Shown here in pieces: positions 9,481 through 17,172 of a stretch of 41,954 nucleotides of DNA. The stretch lies in assembly GCA_003552125.1 (NCBI GenBank), contig PUON01000074.1, forward strand, positions 1 through 41,954. Reading direction: 5' to 3'. The notes under the pieces were generated by a model. That model saw only the letters and a program-made list of their open reading frames with translations, did no database searches and had not been told where the DNA came from. The stretch is from Dehalococcoidia bacterium. GTDB lineage: Bacteria > Chloroflexota > Dehalococcoidia > GIF9 > AB-539-J10. Numbering within the stretch: position 1 is the first letter of the stretch; each line of letters starts with the position of its first letter. The position numbers and the translations under genes were made by a program.

Positions 9481-9876
9481 CTAAGGGTCAAACGGCATGT
9501 CGTCAGGGACGATATCTCCTTCTTCAGGAAACGACGCCGCACCGGACGGTCTGCCGAGAAATACTACGCTGTTGGCGGTTACCTCGAGACTGGTGCGGTT
9601 CTGGCCATCCTGTGCCTGCCATTCGCGTGCATGCAATCGGCCCTCAACGTACACTTGCTGGCCCTTCTTCAGATACTGGTTGCACTGCTCGGCTTGCCTG
9701 CCCCACACCGTTACACGGAACCAGTCCGTCTCTTCGCGCGCCTCTCCCTTGGAAGTGGTGAATCGATGGGTGGTCGCCATGCGAAATGACGTAACGGATT
9801 TTCCATCAGCAGTGTACCGCATTTCGGGATCAGCGCCCAGATGCCCGATAAGAATCAACTTGTTGAGAGTCGCCAA
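9481..9876 (-). CDS. ssb: single-stranded DNA-binding protein
   Basis: 'NKLILIGHLGADPEMRYTADGKSVTSFRMATTHRF...ETDWFRVTVWGRQAEQCNQYLKKGQQVYVEGRL'; acidic C-terminus. Confidence 0.96.
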   Translation of the reverse strand: MATLNKLILIGHLGADPEMRYTADGKSVTSFRMATTHRFTTSKGEAREETDWFRVTVWGRQAEQCNQYLKKGQQVYVEGRLHAREWQAQDGQNRTSLEVTANSVVFLGRPSGAASFPEEGDIVPDDMPFDP

Positions 9877-9879
9877 TGG

Positions 9880-10167
9880 TTATTTGCTCCTCTTAATCAC
9901 GAGGTAGCGAAGCACATCCAGATCGTTCTCGAGTACCTCTCGGATCTCACGCACATGCTCCGGTTCCAGTTTGAACCGCATCATACCGTAGTTTCCCTCA
10001 ATGTACTTCTTGATCGGATACGCCAGCCGTTTCTTGCCCCAGCGCTGTGTCTCGTCTACAACGCCCTGCCGTTCAGTAATCATATGACCGACATTTTCAA
10101 GTTTCAAGGAAACAGCGTCGTCGGTCGCCTCCGGACTTACGATAGCTACAAGTTCATAGTCGCACAT
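9880..10167 (-). CDS. rpsF: 30S ribosomal protein S6
   Basis: 'CDYELVAIVSPEATDDAV...ETQRWGKKRLAYPIKKYIEGNYGMMRFKLEPEHVREIREVLENDLDVLRYLVIKR'. Start trimmed from 10176 to ATG 10167 because the upstream ATG lies inside the TATAAT box. Confidence 0.94.
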   Translation of the reverse strand: MCDYELVAIVSPEATDDAVSLKLENVGHMITERQGVVDETQRWGKKRLAYPIKKYIEGNYGMMRFKLEPEHVREIREVLENDLDVLRYLVIKRSK

Positions 10168-10174
10168 GGCGAAC

Positions 10175-10180
10175 ATTATA
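10175..10180 (-). promoter_or_regulatory. putative extended -10 (TGT-TATAAT) of the rpsF operon, 7 nt before ATG
   Basis: Reverse complement ...GACATGTTATAATGTTCGCCATGTGC. Confidence 0.6.
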
Positions 10181-10185
10181 ACATG

Positions 10186-10920
10186 TCAGTAGCCAACGTG
10201 TAATCGTCTTTGGAGTGAGACGGGCAATCCGGCCTGCTGCATCGACTGAGCGACAGCAACCACGTTATAGGACACGCGGTGGAAAGACACCTCGCCGACA
10301 GAAGTGTCCAGAATCGCATAGGCTGCCCGAGCATCCCCGTCCCTCGGCTGACCGACCGAGCCCGGATTGATCATTAGTCTCCCTTCGAGCTTCTGTACGG
10401 AGGCAGTCGGAGCGGCGGGATGCCGGCATTCTGCAGCCCGACTCATGTACGCAATCAGCGGCCTGTGTGTGTGCCCAATGAGAGCATGCCGTTGCTCGCA
10501 CCACGGCCCCAGCATTCGAACCTGAGAGGCAGCAACAACATACTCCCAGACAGGATCGCGTGGGGAGCCGTGAACGAGCAGGAAGTCTCCCACACTGCAC
10601 CGGATAGACAGATCAGAGAGGAATCGCTTTGATGAGAGGGTGAGTCTGCATCGGGTCCAACGACAAACCTCCGCTGCATCAGCGTTGAAACGATCCAGAC
10701 TAACCTTTCCCAATACCGCCAGGTCGTGATTCCCCGAGACACCAGCGAAAGGATACGCGGAAAGAACTTCGATACACTCATTGGGGGCGGGGCCAGAGCC
10801 GACGACATCACCCAGGAGCCAGATCGCATCGAACGGTTCCAGACGATCGGCACTGTCAAGAACCGACCGCAGTGCTTCAGCATTAGAATGCACGTCGGCC
10901 ACAACAAGATACCGGCCCAT
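10186..10920 (-). CDS. calcineurin-like metallophosphoesterase (YfcE/MJ0936-type)
   Basis: 'MGRYLVVADVHSNAEAL...WLLGDVVGSGPAP...GNHDLAV...LLVHGSPRDP...ALIGHTHRPL...MINPGSVGQPRDGDARAAYAILD'. The track begins two codons upstream (10926). Confidence 0.9.
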   Translation of the reverse strand: MGRYLVVADVHSNAEALRSVLDSADRLEPFDAIWLLGDVVGSGPAPNECIEVLSAYPFAGVSGNHDLAVLGKVSLDRFNADAAEVCRWTRCRLTLSSKRFLSDLSIRCSVGDFLLVHGSPRDPVWEYVVAASQVRMLGPWCEQRHALIGHTHRPLIAYMSRAAECRHPAAPTASVQKLEGRLMINPGSVGQPRDGDARAAYAILDTSVGEVSFHRVSYNVVAVAQSMQQAGLPVSLQRRLHVGY

Positions 10921-10928
10921 CACCATGC

Positions 10929-10934
10929 ACTATA
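10929..10934 (-). promoter_or_regulatory. putative extended -10 (TGC-TATAGT) of the metallophosphoesterase gene
   Basis: Reverse complement ...GCGTGCTATAGTGCATGGTGATGGGCCGG; 8 nt to ATG 10920. Confidence 0.5.
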
Positions 10935-10953
10935 GCACGCGAGCCGCACAGCT

Positions 10954-10981
10954 TTGAGTGCTACCTGTCCGATGATATAAT
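10954..10981 (+). promoter_or_regulatory. putative promoter of thiL: TTGAGT-16 nt-TATAAT, extended TGA, 7 nt before ATG
   Basis: TTGAGT 10954-10959; TATAAT 10976-10981; ATG 10989. Confidence 0.65.
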
Positions 10982-10988
10982 CGCGCCG

Positions 10989-11987
10989 ATGGATCTGTCT
11001 ACCGTCGGCGAGTTCGGTCTCATAGAACTTATCAATGATGTGATACAACCCACGCTCCACACACCCTCAGTTGCTGCCAGGAGAACGGTGATTGGCATAG
11101 GTGACGATACTGCCGCATGGGCCGGTTCCGATGCGCTGCAGCTTGCGACTACCGATTCGCTGGTAGAAGATGTTCATTTCTCATTCAACTGGTGCGCATG
11201 GGAGGATCTGGGACACAAATCGCTCGCGGTTAACCTCAGCGATATTGCAGCCATGGGTGGCGTTGCCTTGTACGCTCTCGTATCGCTCTCCTGCCCGGGC
11301 GATGTCGACTCTGACTCAATTGTTAGCTTCTACAAAGGCATGACCGGGCTTGCTACAGAGCATGGTGTGGTGATCATCGGGGGAAATCTGACCAGGTCGC
11401 CGTTCGTCACATCCTCCGTGTTCGTGATGGGCGAATCTCCAACAGGAAGGCTGCTGCGCCGTTCTTCGGCACGCCCTGGAGACGTTATCGCAGTGACCGG
11501 CTCACTCGGAGCCGCGGCTGCAGCACTGACATTGCTTACCCGTGAAGGTTGTGCGCCGGCCTACACACCCGAATGTCTCAGACACGCCCTTGTCCGACCT
11601 CGCCCAAGATTGAACGAAGGCCGACAGTTGGCAGATGCAGGCGTGGAGTGCGCCATAGACGTCAGCGACGGGCTGCTCAGCGACCTTTCGCACATTTGCG
11701 AGTGCAGCCGCACAAATGCAACAATTCGCATCGATCAACTGCCGGTGTCGCCAGAGTGTCGCGAAGTTTCCCTGGATCCAGTGTCACTCGCGCTCTCCGG
11801 TGGAGAGGCATACGAGTTGCTGTTCACCTGTCCTGACCGAATAGTTCAGAAGGTGATGAGTCAACTTGATTGTCCCGTGACGGTGATCGGACAGATTCAA
11901 TCCACGTCAGACACACCTTCTGTAATAACGCTCGATCAGGATAACAGGCCGATAGATACCCACGGCACGGGATGGCGGCATTTCTAG
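10989..11987 (+). CDS. thiL: thiamine-monophosphate kinase
   Basis: 'GIGDDTAAW...TTDSLVEDVHFSFNWCAWEDLGHKSLAVNLSDIAAMGGVALYALVSL...GGNLTRSPFV...AIDVSDGLLSDLSHI...SGGEAYELLFT'. Confidence 0.95.
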   Translation: MDLSTVGEFGLIELINDVIQPTLHTPSVAARRTVIGIGDDTAAWAGSDALQLATTDSLVEDVHFSFNWCAWEDLGHKSLAVNLSDIAAMGGVALYALVSLSCPGDVDSDSIVSFYKGMTGLATEHGVVIIGGNLTRSPFVTSSVFVMGESPTGRLLRRSSARPGDVIAVTGSLGAAAAALTLLTREGCAPAYTPECLRHALVRPRPRLNEGRQLADAGVECAIDVSDGLLSDLSHICECSRTNATIRIDQLPVSPECREVSLDPVSLALSGGEAYELLFTCPDRIVQKVMSQLDCPVTVIGQIQSTSDTPSVITLDQDNRPIDTHGTGWRHF

Positions 11988-11997
11988 CAGGTTGAAG

Positions 11998-12471
11998 ATG
12001 CGTACGACTGTAATTACGACGAGTTCTCCCGATGAAACGGTTACGCTGGGCCGAAGCATCGGCGAGTCCTGTGAACCAGGGGACGTGATACTGCTCTCCG
12101 GAGAACTCGGCACGGGCAAGACATGCCTTATTGGAGGGATCGCTGCCGGCCTCTCGGTGGCGGAATACACGTTCAGCCCCTCTTTCGTGCTGGTCCGCGA
12201 ATACCATGGGCGGCTCATGCTGTATCACATGGACTTCTACAGGATCGAATCTCCTGAGGAGGCGGCCGACATTGGCATCGAGGAATACCTCTATGGAGAC
12301 GGTGTCTGCGCAATCGAATGGTCCGAGCGGGCCTCAGAGTACCTCCCAAGTGATCATCTCTCAATCAAGCTGGAATACACTCCCGGGATTGAAGACACCC
12401 GATTGATACAGATCAGTGCACACGGTGCCCGGCACGAGCGCCTCATGCAGCAACTCAGGATACAGAGATAA
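11998..12471 (+). CDS. tsaE: tRNA t6A biosynthesis ATPase TsaE
   Basis: 'LLSGELGTGKTCLIGGIAAGL...FSPSFVLVREYHGRLMLYHMDFYRIESPEEAADIGIEEYLYGDGVCAIEWSERA'. Confidence 0.95.
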   Translation: MRTTVITTSSPDETVTLGRSIGESCEPGDVILLSGELGTGKTCLIGGIAAGLSVAEYTFSPSFVLVREYHGRLMLYHMDFYRIESPEEAADIGIEEYLYGDGVCAIEWSERASEYLPSDHLSIKLEYTPGIEDTRLIQISAHGARHERLMQQLRIQR

Positions 12472-12490
12472 GGATGAAGCCTAACTTATA

Positions 12491-13150
12491 ATGGAACTCA
12501 TACTCGACGCATCCGCGGAGTCAACGGCCATAGGTCTTTCGGATCAAGGGACCCTGAAATGGGACTCGGCAAACCTCGACCCTCAACAGCACACGCGACA
12601 GCTGTTGCCAGCCATATTGAGTGCCCTTGAGCAGACCGGCACCGCCTTTCGGGAGATCGGACTGGTCGTAGTGGCACTTGGCCCGGGACCATTCAACGGT
12701 TTGCGGGTCGCAGCAGCCACCGCTAAGGGGATCGCTGTGGGTGTGGAGGCCGCTCTCGTGGGCGTGCCGACCATGCGCGCCGAGGTTCATCGTTGCCCTT
12801 CATCGCTCCACCAGGTACGTCCTGTGTTGCGTGCGGGAAGAGCGGGATTCAGCACCGCCCTGTACGAGTGGCAGGGCCACGCATGGGAGCAGGTTGAAGA
12901 GTTGACATACATTGCCCTTCAGGATGCTCATCTGCTTGCGGACAGCACGGTCACGCTGTGTGGAGATACGACAATCCTGCCACATGCACAGTCACAGAAC
13001 TGCCCGGAGACCTGCCCGAGCAGACTGCAGACGCTGGCTTCGCTCGGGTGGAAGGACTATGCAGAGGGACAAACTGTGATTCCGGCAGCTCTGCAGCCGA
13101 TCTACCTCCGCCCACCCCACATCACTACCCCGCGAGACAGGAGACACTGA
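12491..13150 (+). CDS. tsaB: tRNA t6A biosynthesis protein TsaB
   Basis: 'MELILDASAESTAIGL...HTRQLLPAI...LVVVALGPGPFNGLRVAAATAKGIAVG'; adjacent to tsaE. Confidence 0.9.
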   Translation: MELILDASAESTAIGLSDQGTLKWDSANLDPQQHTRQLLPAILSALEQTGTAFREIGLVVVALGPGPFNGLRVAAATAKGIAVGVEAALVGVPTMRAEVHRCPSSLHQVRPVLRAGRAGFSTALYEWQGHAWEQVEELTYIALQDAHLLADSTVTLCGDTTILPHAQSQNCPETCPSRLQTLASLGWKDYAEGQTVIPAALQPIYLRPPHITTPRDRRH

Positions 13151-13151
13151 C

Positions 13152-14222
13152 ATGGAACTACCGAGTCTGGGCAGCCCGGATCTTAATACATCATCGCTCG
13201 ATTACTGTTTCGGTTGCGGCGAGCTTAACCCGATCGGACTGCACCTGAAGCCTCGCTTCGACGGTGAAAGAGTCAGTTCCAGCTTCACCCCACACCTTGA
13301 GCACCAGGGGTGGCACAACGTTACCCACGGAGGGATCCTGTATAGCGTACTTGATGAGATAACGGCGTACGTGGTGCTCTGTTCGGGCTACAGCTTTGGA
13401 GTCACCGCACGAAGCGCAATCAGGTTCAGGCAGGTTGCCCCAACAGATCAGACACTGACTGCACACGCCTGGGCGACCAGGGTCACGCCCAGATTCATCG
13501 ATGTCCATGGTGTCCTCGAGGTAGCGGGTGGCGAGATCGTGGCCGAGGTTGACTCCACATTCATACCCGGGGATCGCTACCGCAGGGCCTTCTTATGGGA
13601 CATGGATGGAGTGATTGTGGACTCGGCGGATGCTCACTATCTGTCATGGAAAGAGGCATTCGCACAGCGCGGAACCGCCTACAGCGAGGAGGAGTTCAAA
13701 GCGCTGTTTGGTTCACGGGACGACCTCATCATCAGGGAGGTCATGGGCCCACTTCCGCCGGATAGCGTAGATGAGATAGCTGAAGACAAGGAGCAGCGCT
13801 ACCGCGACCTGGTTCGTGGACGGGTGAAGGTCTTTCCAGGGGTAATTCCGCTGCTCGGTGCGATGAAGCACGGAAAGTATCCGGTCGCGCTGGGCAGCTC
13901 AGCGCCACGTGAGAACATCGACGCGATCATTGACGAACTTGGATTGGGCGATGTATTTGACGTCATTGTGAGCGGCACGGACGTAGACGAGGGCAAGCCA
14001 AGCCCGGAGATATACCTCGCAGCCGCCCGGCGATTGGGTGTAGATCCGACCGACTGCGTGGTCTTCGAGGACGCCCCCCTCGGTGTTGAAGCTGCTGTCC
14101 GCGGCGGCATGAAGTGCGTGGCCGTTACGAACAGCCATCCTGCTGAGTCGTTGCAGGATGCCACCCGCGTTGTTGACTCTATAGAGGATATCGACCTTGT
14201 TCAATTGATACGATGGTTATAA
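13152..14222 (+). CDS. fusion: N-terminal PaaI/4HBT hot-dog thioesterase + C-terminal HAD (beta-PGM-like) phosphatase
   Basis: N-term '[23 protein letters not shown]...[24 protein letters not shown]'; C-term '[24 protein letters not shown]...[68 protein letters not shown]'. One continuous ORF. Confidence 0.92.
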   Translation: MELPSLGSPDLNTSSLDYCFGCGELNPIGLHLKPRFDGERVSSSFTPHLEHQGWHNVTHGGILYSVLDEITAYVVLCSGYSFGVTARSAIRFRQVAPTDQTLTAHAWATRVTPRFIDVHGVLEVAGGEIVAEVDSTFIPGDRYRRAFLWDMDGVIVDSADAHYLSWKEAFAQRGTAYSEEEFKALFGSRDDLIIREVMGPLPPDSVDEIAEDKEQRYRDLVRGRVKVFPGVIPLLGAMKHGKYPVALGSSAPRENIDAIIDELGLGDVFDVIVSGTDVDEGKPSPEIYLAAARRLGVDPTDCVVFEDAPLGVEAAVRGGMKCVAVTNSHPAESLQDATRVVDSIEDIDLVQLIRWL

Positions 14223-14244
14223 CTCGAAAGGAGAACCCACCTAC

Positions 14245-14718
14245 ATGTCATCACGTGAAAGCGAAATCCAGCGAACTCTAGTCCTCGTGAAGCCGGACGC
14301 CATGCAACGCGGTCTCGCAGGTGAGATTATCTCCAGACTGGAGAGAAGAGGACTTCGCATCGCAGCAATGAAACTGATGCAGGTGGACAGCGAACTCGCA
14401 GGAAGACACTACCAGGCCCACGTTTCCAAGCCCTTCTTTGCCGACTTGGTTTCCTTCATCACATCCTGTCCGATAATTGCACTGGTCGTCGAAGGCCGAA
14501 ACGCAGTAGACGTCGTGCGTCAGACGATGGGGCAGACAGATTCAGCAAAGGCAGCACCGGGTACGATTCGTGGGGATTTCGCCTTGGATATCCAGAATAA
14601 CCTCGTCCACGGCTCGGATTCAGCGGAGAGTGCGGAACGAGAGGTCTCGCTATTCTTCAATGACAAAGAGCTTATGACGTACAGTCGAAGCATCGATACC
14701 TGGCTCGGGAGCCCCTGA
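14245..14718 (+). CDS. ndk: nucleoside diphosphate kinase
   Basis: '[36 protein letters not shown]...[33 protein letters not shown]'; SD AAGGAG upstream. Confidence 0.97.
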   Translation: MSSRESEIQRTLVLVKPDAMQRGLAGEIISRLERRGLRIAAMKLMQVDSELAGRHYQAHVSKPFFADLVSFITSCPIIALVVEGRNAVDVVRQTMGQTDSAKAAPGTIRGDFALDIQNNLVHGSDSAESAEREVSLFFNDKELMTYSRSIDTWLGSP

Positions 14719-14725
14719 TACAGAA

Positions 14726-15076
14726 TTACTGGATCCGCAGGACCTGAACTGCGTCTTTCCACAACTGCTCGAGTTGGTAGTACTCCCTCTCTTCAGGTGC
14801 AAAGATGTGGACAACTACGGCACCGTAATCAGCCAGCATCCAGCCCGAGCTAGCTGAACCCTCCTTGTGCAGGGGCATCTCATTGCGTGCCTTAAGGGTT
14901 TCGAGGATCGCATCCCAGATTGCCTCCAACTGGCGTTCGCTCTCCCCGCTACATACGACAAAGTAATCGGAGAAGGAACAGGAGGCACGCACATCAAGAA
15001 TCACCACATCCACCGCCTGCTTCTCCGAGGCGACGTCAGTTGCGAGACGTGCGATATCGACTGGCTCCAGTACCAT
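14726..15076 (-). CDS. rsfS: ribosome silencing factor RsfS
   Basis: 'VVILDVRASCSFSDYFVVCSGESERQLEAIWDAI...GWMLADYGAVVVHIFAPEEREYYQLEQLWKDA'. The upstream in-frame ATG (15091) overlaps a TATAAT, so ATG 15076 is preferred. Confidence 0.93.
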   Translation of the reverse strand: MVLEPVDIARLATDVASEKQAVDVVILDVRASCSFSDYFVVCSGESERQLEAIWDAILETLKARNEMPLHKEGSASSGWMLADYGAVVVHIFAPEEREYYQLEQLWKDAVQVLRIQ

Positions 15077-15250
15077 ACCTCCGAACGGCATTATAGCATC
15101 TCATCCACGGGCCCACGCGAGTCGAGAGCGCTCACCGTACAGGCGTGCACGCTCCGAAGAAGAAACTGGCGACGCGGGTAGACATAGGGTGGATTGGAGA
15201 TCGCGGCGAGCAGACAGTACGTCACTTTTCCCGTGTTCGCGCTACCTTGC

Positions 15251-15256
15251 TATAAT
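15251..15256 (+). promoter_or_regulatory. putative extended -10 (TGC-TATAAT) of ftsH, 6 nt before GTG
   Basis: CTACCTTGCTATAATGGCAACGTGCAGAACTTAACA. Confidence 0.6.
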
Positions 15257-15262
15257 GGCAAC

Positions 15263-17104
15263 GTGCAGAACTTAACACCTCGCAGATGGCAGAGCAGTAT
15301 CTACTATCTGCTTCTATTCGTTGCCGCGCTCGCGCTCCTCGTACTCTTCATGCCTGAAGGCACTGGACCGGAGAAGGTCAGCATCACGGAATTTGTAGCT
15401 CAGGCCGAAAGGGGTGCCATAGACCGGATTGTGCAAAAGGACGACTCGGTCACGGGATACTCCCAGGACCAGAGTCGGTATACTGCAGATTACTTTGGCA
15501 GCACAAACGATCTCATGGAAATCCTTCGGGATTATGGTGTTACCGTTGGCGAAAATGGGGTCGCACTGGAGGTTGAGGCATCTGGCCATGATTGGGGCCT
15601 GATAGCACTCCAGGTCTTTCTGCCCATCGGACTTCTCGCAGCATTGTTCATATTCTTCTTCAGGTCGGCCCGCGGCGCTGGCTCACAGGCATTCAGCTTC
15701 GGGAAGAGCCGGGCCCGCCTGAATTCGCCCGATCGACCCCAGATCACGTTCCTGGATGTCGCTGGAAGCGAGGAGGCTAAGGAAGAGGTCCAGGAGATCG
15801 TCGAGTTCCTGAAATCGCCTGACAAGTTCCAGTCCCTTGGGGGTCGCATCCCCCGCGGCGTTCTCCTTGTCGGCTCTCCTGGAACAGGGAAGACACTGCT
15901 CGCAAAGGCGATCGCTGGCGAGGCACAGGTTCCTTTCTATTCCATAAGCGGCAGCGAGTTCGTCGAGATGTTCGTTGGTGTGGGTGCTGCACGAGTCCGC
16001 GACCTTTTTGACCAGGCCAAACGAAATTCGCCATGCATTATCTTCGTCGATGAGATAGACGCCGTGGGGCGCCATCGGGGAGCAGGTGTTGGTGGCGGTC
16101 ACGACGAACGCGAACAGACTCTCAATCAGATCCTGACGGAGATGGACGGATTCGATACTAATGCGAAGGTTATCGTGGTCGCAGCCACAAACCGACCGGA
16201 TATTCTTGACCCTGCCCTCCTTCGTCCGGGAAGATTCGACCGCACAATTGTGGTCGACCTGCCCGATATCAAGGAACGGGTGGCGATACTCAAGGTGCAC
16301 ACGAAGGACAAGCCGCTCAGTGATGACATCGACCTTGAGGTTATCGCCCGCCAGACTCCCGGCCTTAGCGGTGCAGATCTTGCAAACATCACTAATGAGG
16401 CTGCGCTGCTGGCTGCGCGACGCAATCTGAAGAGAATCGGGCCTAGAGAATTGGAGGATGCTGCAGACAGAGTACGGATGGGTCCCGAACGCAAGAGTCG
16501 CGTTATGAGCCAACATGAGAAGCTCATCACAGCATACCATGAAAGCGGACACGCTCTCGTCGCACGCATGCTGCCTAACGCTGATCCCGTCCATAAGGTA
16601 TCGATCGTCGCCCGCGGAATGGCCGGCGGGTACACACAAGTCCTGCCCGCGGAGGACAGGCACTACTGGTCACGATCGCAACTCGACGATCAGATCGCGA
16701 TGATGCTTGGCGGCCGTGCGGCGGAAGAGCTTCAATTTGGCGATATCACCACGGGCGCACAGAGCGACCTCAAGACAGCAACCACAGTTGCCCGCCGTAT
16801 GGTCACCGAATGGGGTATGAGCGATAAGCTGGGCCCGCGAACCTTCGGACAGCGCCAGGAGATGGTGTTCCTTGGGAAGGAAATCAGCGAGCATCGTGAC
16901 TACAGCGATCTGGTGGCCCAACAGATAGATGAAGAAGTCCACAACCGCATCCACACTGCGTACACCACTGCGAAGAAATTGCTGGAGGAGAATCTCTCCA
17001 AGCTTCAGCAGATAGCAAGCCTGCTTATGGAGAAGGAGACGATCGTCGAGGAAGACCTCGCCTCCGTATTTGACGAAGCGCCGACACAGCCTTCAACGAC
17101 TTGA
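15263..17104 (+). CDS. ftsH: ATP-dependent zinc metalloprotease FtsH
   Basis: TM at N-term, '[25 protein letters not shown]...[18 protein letters not shown]', SRH, '[13 protein letters not shown]'. The track starts at 15194; GTG 15263 fits the family N-terminus ([20 protein letters not shown]). Confidence 0.97.
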   Translation: MQNLTPRRWQSSIYYLLLFVAALALLVLFMPEGTGPEKVSITEFVAQAERGAIDRIVQKDDSVTGYSQDQSRYTADYFGSTNDLMEILRDYGVTVGENGVALEVEASGHDWGLIALQVFLPIGLLAALFIFFFRSARGAGSQAFSFGKSRARLNSPDRPQITFLDVAGSEEAKEEVQEIVEFLKSPDKFQSLGGRIPRGVLLVGSPGTGKTLLAKAIAGEAQVPFYSISGSEFVEMFVGVGAARVRDLFDQAKRNSPCIIFVDEIDAVGRHRGAGVGGGHDEREQTLNQILTEMDGFDTNAKVIVVAATNRPDILDPALLRPGRFDRTIVVDLPDIKERVAILKVHTKDKPLSDDIDLEVIARQTPGLSGADLANITNEAALLAARRNLKRIGPRELEDAADRVRMGPERKSRVMSQHEKLITAYHESGHALVARMLPNADPVHKVSIVARGMAGGYTQVLPAEDRHYWSRSQLDDQIAMMLGGRAAEELQFGDITTGAQSDLKTATTVARRMVTEWGMSDKLGPRTFGQRQEMVFLGKEISEHRDYSDLVAQQIDEEVHNRIHTAYTTAKKLLEENLSKLQQIASLLMEKETIVEEDLASVFDEAPTQPSTT

Positions 17105-17130
17105 AGCTGTACCAGCGAAGAGTAATCGCG

Positions 17131-17172
17131 AACCGCGCGCCTATGTTCCAAGGCGCGCGGTTTCTTCTTCTA
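17131..17172 (+). terminator. rho-independent terminator of ftsH
   Basis: AACCGCGCGCC (17131-17141) - 10-nt loop - GGCGCGCGGTT (17152-17162), then TTCTTCTTCT. Confidence 0.85.

Noticed and set aside
8980-9789. 269-aa plus-strand ORF over rpmH, rpsR and ssb
   Set aside because: Antisense to three certain conserved genes; Arg/Pro/Ser-rich translation without a family match.
12485-12493. TATAATG at the tsaB start as another leaderless promoter
   Set aside because: The ATG overlaps the hexamer, so a TSS would lie downstream of the start codon; no TGn extension; tsaB is inside an operon.
15683-16663. 326-aa ORF antisense to ftsH
   Set aside because: Lies entirely inside the highly conserved ftsH CDS; no recognisable motifs; explained as a shadow ORF of a codon-biased gene.
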